From NCBI RefSeq assembly GCF_900113945.1, contig NZ_FORG01000014.1, forward strand, positions 1 to 52,252: 52,252 nucleotides of DNA, in the 5' to 3' direction. This document shows positions 39,901 through 50,153 of the stretch, piece after piece (position 1 is the stretch's first letter; each line of letters starts with the position of its first letter). The stretch comes from Xenorhabdus mauleonii. Lineage in GTDB: Bacteria > Pseudomonadota > Gammaproteobacteria > Enterobacterales > Enterobacteriaceae. The notes under the pieces are model-generated. The model searched no databases. It saw nothing but the letters and a program-made list of their open reading frames with translations, and was not told where the DNA came from. A program made the translations under genes and the position numbers.

Positions 39901-40761
39901 TTGCAAAAGTAAATCTTTAACGGCGAGCTGGTATTTGTCTGATCCCACATGCCAATTGGCTTCACCTTGTTTAAGTTGCAACCGCCCGCTGTCAATTCGT
40001 CCTTCTTTTAAGGTAATCCAACTCGCCAAGCTGAAATTGGCATTCTCCAGCCCCGTGTTATCTCTTAACCAGCGACTTAACCATAACCGCATATCGATAT
40101 CATCGGCCTGCAAATAAATGACGCCATCGTTGATTGCCCCATTGCTTCCCTTCAGATCAAGCTTTACCTGAACGGCGCCTTCCTGACCATTAATCGAAGA
40201 AAGGCTGACACTCCCCTGTGCGCGATGCCTCCCGTCTTTATTCAGCCATGTCAGTTGTGGCAACTGCAAATCGGCCTTTTCACCGGAAGGTGTCAGGAAA
40301 GTCAGTCGGCTGTCATTGAGATCAAAATGGTTAAACTGCTCAAGAAACAGGGATGAAAAACTATCTGGCTCGGACAGCACACTGTTGCCATTTTGCCCAA
40401 GCAAGGTTTTATCATAGTTCACCTGAAGCTGGTAAAAAGACAGATCACGAAAATACCAGCGCCGTTGCAAGAGCGAGCGCCAGATATCCAAAGAGAGGAT
40501 GATTTTTTTGGCCTGAATATCAGTATGCTCTGCTTTTGCACTGATATCTCGGATTTCCAGACTGGGGCCGAATGATTCCCAGCTTCCGCTGATATAGCCA
40601 ATTTTGACGGGAATATCTGTCACGGCAGTCAATTTCTCTGCCAATTGCTGGCGGTATTCATTGATATGCGGCAGGAAAAAACGCAACCCGCTGACAAGCA
40701 AAGCCACCATGATAATGGCTATTGCGGCTGTCGCTAATAATATTCCCGGCAGTCGCTTCAC
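36913..40761 (-). CDS. yhdP: AsmA-like phospholipid transport protein YhdP
   Basis: YhdP is a long inner-membrane-anchored AsmA-family protein whose periplasmic beta-taco groove moves phospholipids to the outer membrane, together with TamB and YdbH. The 1282-residue product has an N-terminal membrane helix (about 5-30) and many repeated beta-rich segments. The AsmA C-terminal domain holds GRAGQLLRLVSFDALLRKL and GSVNLVHRQLNMDLVITPE. The length is close to E. coli's 1266. Confidence 0.95.
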   Translation of the reverse strand: MKRLPGILLATAAIAIIMVALLVSGLRFFLPHINEYRQQLAEKLTAVTDIPVKIGYISGSWESFGPSLEIRDISAKAEHTDIQAKKIILSLDIWRSLLQRRWYFRDLSFYQLQVNYDKTLLGQNGNSVLSEPDSFSSLFLEQFNHFDLNDSRLTFLTPSGEKADLQLPQLTWLNKDGRHRAQGSVSLSSINGQEGAVQVKLDLKGSNGAINDGVIYLQADDIDMRLWLSRWLRDNTGLENANFSLASWITLKEGRIDSGRLQLKQGEANWHVGSDKYQLAVKDLLLQMRRQGEGWLFDIPNLENLKTDGQQWPAGRFKALYLNQAREYQNNDHWRIRADNIRLERLNGILPVLSFVTPDIVRDWQHWKPTGTLNHFALDITPELPDDLGIRMVWQDVSWLRWKDLPSASHFSGALDGNKQQGNITFALKNSVIDYGSTFQAPLDIASSEGQVSWNNAQGRMNVWGRGLDLQAKSLWVNGDFHYQQPQNAPPVLEILAGIKVSDVGEAWRYFPRTLMGESLTDYLTGSLIKGKVDNATMVFHGNPHDFPFKQGNGQFQIFVPVRHATFQYQPDWPALFDLDVDLNFQNNGLQMQAPKIRLGKVDASQVSVQLPDYDQDNLFIDAEISGDGKGIHDYFSHSPLSESIGSTLESLQLDGKVDGKLHLDIPLDHREVKASGEVVLKDTHLFIKPLNSYMEHLSGKFRFDNGNLTSDSLSARWFGQPLSLRFSTQDLPKQYQVDVNLDANWAAKTLPELPAVIRRQLSGALNWQGKVNISIPSDNIPAGNNPAKDGVKFRVALDADLSHINSTLPALDTETLRSWNKVNILADGDMDQLRMKGTIGKRYAFNSQWALEKQHARLQRGILLTDGEGVPDLPETSLLALKLPAINGEDLLALIKPLNWGASSNSALMLPKAVEISLPSLDLVGQRWQQLTFNVIQQADSMKINAVGEEIDGSLLIQRNMTQNNKQMQASINYLYYDPLFGPNTLAGGDKLVSGKPPASHYSLGNWPTLGVECTECWIAGLKLGKVSASIKPEGDALVLSHGLVENDAGKLTLSGRWYENDTESYTQAKGQFSGEKFDNMAAYLGFIVPIIDAPFKFDFNLKWKDVPWQPDLETLDGTLSGKMKKGAIAKLGGGRAGQLLRLVSFDALLRKLQLDFSDTFSNDFNFDSIRGDATVKSGVIYTDNFVIDGLAADINAKGSVNLVHRQLNMDLVITPEISTTVGVATAFAVNPVAGAAVFAATKVLGPLWSKISVIRYRLTGSLEQPKIDEVLRQLKENKGS

Positions 40762-40864
40762 GCATTTCTCCTTGGTTGTCAGCGTTATTTATCTGAAATA
40801 GGGTATTACCTGAAAATAGTTACCTGAACATACTGATCTGAAAATAGTGACCTGGAAACATTTT

Positions 40865-42334
40865 TTACATCATGACAACGTCAAATTGCTCCTGATTATA
40901 AAGTTGTTCAGTCTGCACCTTGACCTGTTTGCCGACAAAAATCTCAACCTCTGCCAAGGCATGGGACTCATCCCCCTTTAGGGCTTCACTGACAGCCGGC
41001 GAGGCATAAACCAGGAAACGATCAGCTTCAATTGCACGGTTAACCCGCACTATTTCACGCAAGATTTCATAACATACCGTTTCGACCGATTTTACTGTGC
41101 CACGTCCCTGACAAGTTGGGCAGCTATCGCACAAGATATGTTCGATGCTTTCCCTTGTCCGTTTGCGCGTCATCTCTACCAGCCCCAATTGTGAAAAACC
41201 ATTGATGGTTGTTTTCACCCGATCTTTACTGAGTGCCTGTTCCAAAGAGGCCAATACACGGCGGCGGTGTTCTTCATTAGACATATCAATAAAATCAATG
41301 ATAATGATGCCACCCAGATTGCGTAACCTTAATTGTCGGGCAATTGCTTGTGTTGCTTCAATATTGGTATTGAAGATGGTTTCATCCAGATTACGGTGCC
41401 CGACAAACGCGCCAGTATTAATGTCAATCGTGGTCATGGCTTCCGTCTGATCAATTATCAAATAACCACCCGACTTTAATTCCACTTTACGTTCCAGCGC
41501 CCGCTGAATTTCATTTTCCACACCGTACAGATCGAATATCGGTTGCTCTCCCTGATAATGCTCCAGCTTGGCATTCATCTCAGGGATATATTCATCAATG
41601 AATTCCTGCAATTGGATAAATGTCTGGCGGGAATCAACCCGAATGCGGTTAAGGGAAGATCCGACAAAATCACGCAAAACACGCTGAGCCAGCGCCAATT
41701 CTCCATACACTTTGTTTTTAGTGATATTGCGTTTTTTACGTTCAATCACTTTGCTCCACAGGCGTTTCAGAAATGCGGCGTCCTGCGCTATCTCTTCAGT
41801 TCCGACACCTTCAGCAGCCGTACGGATAATGAATCCACCATGCTCATCACAATAATCCATGACGATATTTTTCAGGCGTTCCCGCTCTTCTTCACTTTCA
41901 ATGCGCTGCGAAACACCCACATGGGAGGCACCCGGCATAAATACCAAGTAACGGGATGGTAAAGTGATATCCGTCGTTAAACGAGCACCTTTTGTGCCAA
42001 GGGGATCTTTTACTACCTGAACGATTAAATCCTGCCCCTGTCGAACCAATACCCCGATGTCCCGGACGTTGAAATTCTTCTTCTCTTCACCGGCGATGCA
42101 TTCTGTGTGGGGCATAATGTCGGAAGCATGCAAAAACGCGGCCTTTTCCAACCCGATATCAATGAAAGCTGCCTGCATTCCGGGCAAGACCCGGCTGACA
42201 CGCCCTTTATAAATATTACCGACAATGCCCCTTCTGGCTTCTCTCTCAATGTGGATTTCTTGCAATATACCGCCATCAATATAAGCAACCCGCGTTTCGG
42301 ATGGTGTTACATTGACTAATAACTCTGCTGTCAT
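40865..42334 (-). CDS. rng: Ribonuclease G
   Basis: RNase G is the E/G-family endoribonuclease that matures the 16S rRNA 5' end and some mRNAs. The 489-residue product, identical in length to E. coli, starts [20 protein letters not shown]. It has an S1 domain with [22 protein letters not shown], the catalytic aspartates in [14 protein letters not shown] and [11 protein letters not shown], and the zinc-link CDSCPTCQG. It overlaps maf by 4 bases. Confidence 0.97.
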   Translation of the reverse strand: MTAELLVNVTPSETRVAYIDGGILQEIHIEREARRGIVGNIYKGRVSRVLPGMQAAFIDIGLEKAAFLHASDIMPHTECIAGEEKKNFNVRDIGVLVRQGQDLIVQVVKDPLGTKGARLTTDITLPSRYLVFMPGASHVGVSQRIESEEERERLKNIVMDYCDEHGGFIIRTAAEGVGTEEIAQDAAFLKRLWSKVIERKKRNITKNKVYGELALAQRVLRDFVGSSLNRIRVDSRQTFIQLQEFIDEYIPEMNAKLEHYQGEQPIFDLYGVENEIQRALERKVELKSGGYLIIDQTEAMTTIDINTGAFVGHRNLDETIFNTNIEATQAIARQLRLRNLGGIIIIDFIDMSNEEHRRRVLASLEQALSKDRVKTTINGFSQLGLVEMTRKRTRESIEHILCDSCPTCQGRGTVKSVETVCYEILREIVRVNRAIEADRFLVYASPAVSEALKGDESHALAEVEIFVGKQVKVQTEQLYNQEQFDVVMM

Positions 42335-42918
42335 GAATAATTCTTCCCATCAGCTAACGCTAAAAATCGTGTGATTAATTCGTACGTTTCCACCAGTGGC
42401 AAGCCGACAACAGCATGGTAACTGCCATTAATTTTTCTGACAAAACAACCGCCTTTACCTTGAATGCCGTACGCCCCGGCTTTATCCATTGGCTCCCCAG
42501 TTGCAATATATTCCTGTATTTCCTGCTGAGATAACTGGCGGAATGTCACATCCGTAATGACTATCTCGCTGAGGGTGTGCTGATTGCTTGATAAAGCGAC
42601 AGCCGTGATCACTTGGTGGCACTGGCCTGACAAACTTTTGAGCATTTCTGCGGCGTGTTGTTGGTCACGGGGCTTTTCCAAGATACGGTTATTCAACACA
42701 ACGATAGTATCTGCCCCTAAAACAGGATAATCCTGCGGTGCAATTGCCACACCCGCTTGCGATTTCTCTCTGGCCAACCGAGTAACATATTGCTGTGGAG
42801 ACTCCCCTTCACGCCATTTTTCTTCGACCTGAGGTGCCAGGATCGCAAAATTAAAATCTAACAATCCCACCAGCTCGCGCCGTCTTGGTGAGCCTGAAGC
42901 TAAATAAATGGTTTTCAT
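42331..42918 (-). CDS. yhdE: Maf-family nucleoside triphosphate pyrophosphatase (dTTP/UTP type)
   Basis: YhdE hydrolyses dTTP, UTP and modified pyrimidine triphosphates. The 195-residue product has the Maf motifs [11 protein letters not shown] at the start, [15 protein letters not shown], and [31 protein letters not shown]. It is between mreD and rng, as in E. coli. Confidence 0.96.
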   Translation of the reverse strand: MKTIYLASGSPRRRELVGLLDFNFAILAPQVEEKWREGESPQQYVTRLAREKSQAGVAIAPQDYPVLGADTIVVLNNRILEKPRDQQHAAEMLKSLSGQCHQVITAVALSSNQHTLSEIVITDVTFRQLSQQEIQEYIATGEPMDKAGAYGIQGKGGCFVRKINGSYHAVVGLPLVETYELITRFLALADGKNYS

Positions 42919-43006
42919 TGTGAGTCATCCTTTGAGCCTAATCCATCACGCTATTTTAACCGTGATAAGCCCTTAATATCAGTTCATTAACTACAGGAAA
43001 CCGCCT

Positions 43007-43495
43007 TTAACGAACTGAAAATTGACGGCGGATTTTCCGCATTAACAAGAATAGCCAAGGCCACAGAATACCATTCACCAGGCCATTCCAGAATACTTCC
43101 GGATGGAAGGCAATTTTCGGCAATAGCGCGTGGGCGACATAAACACAAAAGTTCGCCAAGGTAGAAAAAACCATAATAACCAGCGCTTGCTGCCAAAGTG
43201 CCATATTGCGGATAAGCTGAAATTTGAAGGCGACCAGAAAACTGATAATGCTGAACGCTAAAGCGTGCGCCCCCAAAATACCACCGTTCAATAAATCAAT
43301 AATAATGCCCAACACAAACCCCGTGCCAACGCTGACACGGTGAGGAAGCGCAAGCAGCCAATAAATGAGGCACAACATCAGCAATGTTGGCCGAAACATG
43401 AAGAACTGTTCCGGCCACGGCATGATTTGTAGCACTATTGCAATCAGGAAAGATAACCAAATGACCCAACGTCCCCGGCTATAATACTGGCTCAT
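43007..43495 (-). CDS. mreD: Rod-shape-determining protein MreD
   Basis: MreD is an integral membrane component of the elongasome that works with MreC, MreB and RodA/PBP2. The 162-residue product has about five hydrophobic segments and the conserved [21 protein letters not shown] stretch within its first half. Its start overlaps the mreC stop by one base. Confidence 0.95.
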   Translation of the reverse strand: MSQYYSRGRWVIWLSFLIAIVLQIMPWPEQFFMFRPTLLMLCLIYWLLALPHRVSVGTGFVLGIIIDLLNGGILGAHALAFSIISFLVAFKFQLIRNMALWQQALVIMVFSTLANFCVYVAHALLPKIAFHPEVFWNGLVNGILWPWLFLLMRKIRRQFSVR

Positions 43496-44529
43496 TAACG
43501 ATTTCCTGTAGCTGTTGGTGACAGTTTTTCCGATGGCTTTTCAACGGGTTTTGTTGCAGGAGCTGCCAGCTTGGCCTCTTTTTCTTCTTTATCTGATTCC
43601 GGTAGCTGTGATTCCGCTGGGTTTGGCAACACCTGCGGTTGCATCTGCATCAAACGCTCATTGGCAGCACGGTAGACTTCCGAAGGCGGCAATGGTTCAG
43701 AGGGATTCTTGCCCGCTCCCCACAGCAACAGCAAATAGCGTAAACGCCGCAGTTCAGCCAGTGGGCGCGCTTGAATCACCGCATGGGCTCTCTGATTGTC
43801 AATTTTGACAGAAGAGACGACCGCTACAGAATACCCTTCCGGGAAACGCCCTCCCAAGCCTGATGTCACCAATACATCACCGACACGGATATCAGTATCA
43901 CTGGGCAGAGGCTCAAGCTGGAGATCATCTGTACACCCCGTACCGTTGGCAATGACACGAATATCATTCCGCAATACTTGAACAGGCAATGCATGAGTCG
44001 TATCACAAATCAACAACACCCTGCTGCTCAATTGGCTCACAGAAATAACTTGCCCTACCACTCCCCGATCGCTGATAACAGGTTGCCCTTCATACACACC
44101 ATCTTTGGCCCCCTTATCAATGACGACTTGATCACGGTAAGGATCCATGCCCCCGGAAATAACCTGAGATACCATCATATGCTCATCGCTGCGCAAAGGG
44201 GAGCCTAGCAATTCACGCAAGCGGGCATTTTCATGTTTCAGTTGCCCCAACAGTAGCAATTTACTGTTCTGCAACCGCAATTCATTACGCAGGGCACGGT
44301 TTTCCGCGTCGAGTTGACTGTGGCTGGCTAAAGATTCGGAAATGCCATCCAGAAACTGACGTGGTCCGTTGGCAAGAAAATAGAAAGGGCTGACTGCCGT
44401 ATCCATGTAGTTACGGACTTTATTAAAAACACCAAGGCGGCTGTCTACCACAATCAAAATAATGGCAATAATAACAGCAAAAAAGAGTCGTAATTGCAGA
44501 GAAGGCCCTCTGCTGAAAATCGGCTTCAT
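43495..44529 (-). CDS. mreC: Rod-shape-determining protein MreC
   Basis: MreC is a bitopic inner-membrane protein of the elongasome that activates PBP2. The 344-residue product has an N-terminal cytoplasmic stub, a membrane helix (about 12-28), a coiled coil (about 65-110), a two-lobed beta-domain ([30 protein letters not shown]), and a disordered Pro/Glu/Lys-rich tail longer than the folded part needs. Confidence 0.96.
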   Translation of the reverse strand: MKPIFSRGPSLQLRLFFAVIIAIILIVVDSRLGVFNKVRNYMDTAVSPFYFLANGPRQFLDGISESLASHSQLDAENRALRNELRLQNSKLLLLGQLKHENARLRELLGSPLRSDEHMMVSQVISGGMDPYRDQVVIDKGAKDGVYEGQPVISDRGVVGQVISVSQLSSRVLLICDTTHALPVQVLRNDIRVIANGTGCTDDLQLEPLPSDTDIRVGDVLVTSGLGGRFPEGYSVAVVSSVKIDNQRAHAVIQARPLAELRRLRYLLLLWGAGKNPSEPLPPSEVYRAANERLMQMQPQVLPNPAESQLPESDKEEKEAKLAAPATKPVEKPSEKLSPTATGNR

Positions 44530-44637
44530 AAATTGCGCATTGTTGAGCTGGGTTGTCTCATAAGTGGTAAAACTCCCGGATAATCAGCAAGGAGGTAACA
44601 GTCGAACATGTCCACCTCCCAGCTTGCAGAGTTATTT

Positions 44638-46602
<1,965 letters not shown>

Positions 46603-47577
46603 ATGAAAGCCTTATTACTTGACCAACGCGAAACGCTATTGGCATCTATTCAAGATATTGATGCATCCCAGTTGCCTGCTGGCGATGTTATTGTCGATGT
46701 TCATTGGTCAACGCTCAATTATAAAGATGCCCTTGCCATTACCGGCAAAGGAAAAATCATTCGCCAATTTCCGATGGTGCCCGGAATTGATTTCTCTGGT
46801 GTCGTTCATCATTCTGAAGACCCCCGCTTTCATGTTGGTCAACATGTCCTGCTGACAGGTTGGGGCGTCGGGGAAAATCACTGGGGTGGTTTGGCAGAGC
46901 AGGCCAAAGTACCCGGCGATTGGCTGACTCCCATGCCACAAGGGTTAAGTACCAGACAAGCGATGATAATCGGCACAGCAGGCTTTACGGCCATGTTATG
47001 CATCATGGCGCTGGAACAAGGGGGCATTACGCCTGAAAGCGGAGACATCGCCGTAACGGGAGCCAGTGGCGGGGTTGGCAGTACAGCGATTACGTTGCTG
47101 TCACAATTGGGCTATTCCGTCATTGCAATTAGCAGTAAACTCGGCGCCCGAGATTATCTGCATTCCCTGGGGGCAAAAGACGTTTTGCCTGCCAGTGACT
47201 TTAACCAGCCTTCCCGTCCACTGGAAAAACAGCGCTGGGCCGGTGCTATTGATACGGTTGGCGGTACTGTATTGGCGACTTTATTGGCTCAAGTGAACTA
47301 CAACGGCACAGTCGCCGCCTGTGGTCTGGCAGGCGACAGTCAGCTTCCCACGACCGTGATGCCGTTTATTCTGCGCAATGTCCGCTTGCAAGGAATTGCC
47401 TCTGTTACTGCGGCGGCTTCAGAACGTCCTGCCATCTGGCAAAGGCTGCAAACACTGCTGCCAGATTCGTTTTACCAACAAACTGCCAATGAAATCACAT
47501 TAAATCAAGTGATCGAATACGCCGATAAGCTGATAAATAGCCAGATTACTGGCAGAACCGTGGTCAAGATTCGCTGA
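46603..47577 (+). CDS. acuI: Acrylyl-CoA reductase AcuI (YhdH)
   Basis: AcuI is an NADPH-dependent MDR-superfamily reductase that detoxifies acrylyl-CoA to propionyl-CoA. The 324-residue product has the conserved VHWSTLNYKDALAITGKGKI start, FPMVPGIDFSGVV, the nucleotide-binding VTGASGGVGSTAI, and PFILRNVRLQGI. It lacks zinc ligands, as do its relatives. Of two nearby ATGs I chose 46603, seven bases from AGGGA; the other (46597) is too close to it. Confidence 0.94.
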   Translation: MKALLLDQRETLLASIQDIDASQLPAGDVIVDVHWSTLNYKDALAITGKGKIIRQFPMVPGIDFSGVVHHSEDPRFHVGQHVLLTGWGVGENHWGGLAEQAKVPGDWLTPMPQGLSTRQAMIIGTAGFTAMLCIMALEQGGITPESGDIAVTGASGGVGSTAITLLSQLGYSVIAISSKLGARDYLHSLGAKDVLPASDFNQPSRPLEKQRWAGAIDTVGGTVLATLLAQVNYNGTVAACGLAGDSQLPTTVMPFILRNVRLQGIASVTAAASERPAIWQRLQTLLPDSFYQQTANEITLNQVIEYADKLINSQITGRTVVKIR

Positions 47578-47732
47578 TAAGACCAGTAATTAGCTGCTAA
47601 ATGCTACGATTTGTTTATAATGTCGGGCTTTATCGTCAAATTTACAAATCTAGCGTTCAGAAAGAGATGACAAACCGTTGACATCGAGTTATCTTGAACG
47701 ATTGTTGACAGATTGCCGGAGATACCAGCACA

Positions 47733-48185
47733 ATGGCAGACAAGTTTCGCATTTTACTCTTGAATGGCCCCAACCTAAACCTGTTGGGAACACGAGAGCC
47801 GGAGACCTACGGCAAGTTAACACTTAGCGATATCGTTAACAAACTGTCACAAGAAGCTCACCAATCGGGAATAGAGTTATCCCATCTGCAATCCAATGCA
47901 GAATCTGAACTGATTGAGAGAATTCATTCGGCGCGGGGAAATACAGATTTTATTCTGATTAACCCTGCGGCCTACACGCATACCAGCGTGGCATTACGCG
48001 ACGCACTTCTGGCAGTGGATATCCCATTTATTGAGATTCACCTCTCCAACGTGCATGCCCGTGAACCCTTCCGCCACCACTCATATCTTTCCGATATTGC
48101 AGTGGGCGTAATCTGCGGGTTGGGTGCCGATGGTTATAGTTTCGCATTACAGGCAGCGGTCAACCGCTTGTCAACATCCAACTAA
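47733..48185 (+). CDS. aroQ: Type II 3-dehydroquinate dehydratase
   Basis: AroQ dehydrates 3-dehydroquinate in the shikimate pathway. The 150-residue dodecameric enzyme shows [19 protein letters not shown] (catalytic Arg and Tyr), [17 protein letters not shown], and [17 protein letters not shown] with the catalytic His. E. coli uses the unrelated type I AroD. A type II gene directly before accB is common in Yersinia and Morganellaceae-like genomes. Confidence 0.97.
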   Translation: MADKFRILLLNGPNLNLLGTREPETYGKLTLSDIVNKLSQEAHQSGIELSHLQSNAESELIERIHSARGNTDFILINPAAYTHTSVALRDALLAVDIPFIEIHLSNVHAREPFRHHSYLSDIAVGVICGLGADGYSFALQAAVNRLSTSN

Positions 48186-48212
48186 TTTATACAAGAGTAC
48201 GGAATCACACTC

Positions 48213-48668
48213 ATGGATATTCGTAAGATAAAAAAACTGATCGAGCTGGTTGAAGAATCAGGCATTTCTGAACTGGAAATTTCCGAAGGTGAAGAATCGG
48301 TACGCATCAGCCGCACGCTGGCTGCACCAGCGATGCCTGTCACCCAGCAATACATTTCCGCCCCGGCACAGCAGCCAGTGCAAGCTGCAGCGCCAGCCGC
48401 ACCAGTTGCGTCTGACAAGCCTGCGGAAATCAGTGGTCATATTGTTCGCTCACCAATGGTTGGAACTTTCTACCGTTCACCAAGCCCTGATGCGAAAGCT
48501 TTTATCGAAGTCGGTCAGCATGTTAATCAGGGCGAAACCCTGTGCATCGTTGAAGCCATGAAAATGATGAACCAGATTGAAGCTGACAAAACGGGTGTGG
48601 TGAAAGCGATCCTGGTTCAGGATGGTCAACCTGTTGAATTCGACGAGCCATTGGTCGTCATCGAATAA
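48213..48668 (+). CDS. accB: Biotin carboxyl carrier protein of acetyl-CoA carboxylase
   Basis: AccB carries the biotin moved between AccC and AccAD in the first step of fatty acid synthesis. The 151-residue product has an N-terminal helix, an Ala/Pro-rich linker (about 38-70), and the biotinyl domain with the biotin lysine Lys117 in EAMKMMN. It is 27 bases after aroQ and 12 before accC. Confidence 0.98.
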   Translation: MDIRKIKKLIELVEESGISELEISEGEESVRISRTLAAPAMPVTQQYISAPAQQPVQAAAPAAPVASDKPAEISGHIVRSPMVGTFYRSPSPDAKAFIEVGQHVNQGETLCIVEAMKMMNQIEADKTGVVKAILVQDGQPVEFDEPLVVIE

Positions 48669-48680
48669 CGAGGCGTTTCC

Positions 48681-50030
48681 ATGCTTGAAAAAATTGTCAT
48701 TGCTAACCGCGGTGAAATAGCACTGCGTATCCTGAGAGCCTGTAAGGAACTTGGAATCAAAACGGTTGCTGTTCACTCTTCGGCAGACCGTGATCTGAAA
48801 CACGTCCTGCTGGCCGATGAAACTGTCTGCATCGGCCCTGCGGCTTCAGCAAAAAGTTACCTGAACATTCCTGCCATCATTTCTGCGGCGGAAATCACTT
48901 GCGCACAGGCTATCCATCCGGGTTATGGTTTCTTGTCTGAAAACGCGGATTTTGCCGAGCAAGTCGAACGTTCCGGTTTTATCTTCATTGGCCCTAAAGC
49001 GGATACCATCCGTTTGATGGGTGATAAAGTTTCCGCTATCAGCGCGATGAAAAAAGCAGGCGTTCCTTGTGTTCCCGGCTCTGACGGCCCATTGGGCGAC
49101 GATACCGAGAAAAACAAAACCATTGCAAATCGCATCGGCTATCCGGTAATCATCAAAGCATCCGGCGGCGGCGGCGGTCGTGGCATGCGTGTTGTACGCA
49201 GCGACAAAGATCTGGAGCAATCCATCGCCATGACCCGTGCAGAAGCCAAAGCGGCTTTCAACAACGACATGGTATACATGGAGAAATTCCTTGAAAATCC
49301 ACGTCACGTTGAAATTCAGGTTTTGGCCGATGGTCAGGGCAATGCCCTTTATCTGGCTGAACGTGACTGCTCCATGCAGCGCCGTCACCAAAAAGTGGTG
49401 GAAGAAGCGCCAGCACCAGGCATTTCCCCCGAACTGCGCCGCAGCATCGGTGAACGTTGTTCCAACGCGTGTATCGAAATCGGTTACCGTGGTGCGGGTA
49501 CTTTCGAATTCCTGTACGAAAACGGCGAATTCTACTTTATTGAGATGAATACCCGTATTCAGGTTGAGCACCCAGTGACAGAAATGATCACCGGCGTTGA
49601 TTTGATCAAAGAGCAGCTTCGCATTGCCTCAGGTATGCCATTGTCGATCAAACAGGAAGATATCGACATTCAGGGTCATGCCATCGAATGCCGTATCAAC
49701 GCAGAAGATGCAAAAACCTTCCTGCCAAGCCCGGGCAAGATCACCCATTTCCATTCACCGGGTGGCTTTGGCGTGCGTTGGGAATCCCATATCTATGCGG
49801 GATATACCGTACCGCCTCACTATGATTCCATGATTGGTAAGCTGATCACCTACGGTGAAACCCGCGAAGTGGCGATTGCTCGTATGAAGAACGCACTGGC
49901 AGAGTTGATCATTGACGGCATCAAAACCAATATCGATCTGCAACTGGCTATCATGAATGACGAAAACTTCCAGAAAGGCGGAACCAATATCCACTATCTG
50001 GAGAAGAAATTGGGCTTGCAGGATAAGTAA
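48681..50030 (+). CDS. accC: Biotin carboxylase subunit of acetyl-CoA carboxylase
   Basis: AccC carboxylates biotin on AccB with ATP and bicarbonate. The 449-residue ATP-grasp product starts [17 protein letters not shown], has the Gly-rich loop [13 protein letters not shown], the metal/ATP residues around [16 protein letters not shown], and the usual C-terminal barrel-sandwich domain. Length and start are canonical. Confidence 0.98.
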   Translation: MLEKIVIANRGEIALRILRACKELGIKTVAVHSSADRDLKHVLLADETVCIGPAASAKSYLNIPAIISAAEITCAQAIHPGYGFLSENADFAEQVERSGFIFIGPKADTIRLMGDKVSAISAMKKAGVPCVPGSDGPLGDDTEKNKTIANRIGYPVIIKASGGGGGRGMRVVRSDKDLEQSIAMTRAEAKAAFNNDMVYMEKFLENPRHVEIQVLADGQGNALYLAERDCSMQRRHQKVVEEAPAPGISPELRRSIGERCSNACIEIGYRGAGTFEFLYENGEFYFIEMNTRIQVEHPVTEMITGVDLIKEQLRIASGMPLSIKQEDIDIQGHAIECRINAEDAKTFLPSPGKITHFHSPGGFGVRWESHIYAGYTVPPHYDSMIGKLITYGETREVAIARMKNALAELIIDGIKTNIDLQLAIMNDENFQKGGTNIHYLEKKLGLQDK

Positions 50031-50067
50031 AGTTTCTCTGGTTTTTATTCAAGATTGGCTGGATTGA

Positions 50068-50101
50068 AAAAAATCCCATCTTTTTAAGGATGGGATTTTT
50101 T
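50068..50101 (+). terminator. accBC operon terminator
   Basis: AAAAAATCCCATC (50068-50080) pairs perfectly with 50089-50101, which ends in TTTTTT. It lies 38 bases past the accC stop and can work in both directions. Confidence 0.92.
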
Positions 50102-50153
50102 ATCTAATTCACGGGATGATAAGCAAGGTGTAGTTTAGTTAGCGCTTACCTTA

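Noticed and set aside
48846..49571. 241-codon frame antisense to accC
   Set aside because: It is a mirror of the strongly conserved accC coding sequence, with no ribosome binding site.
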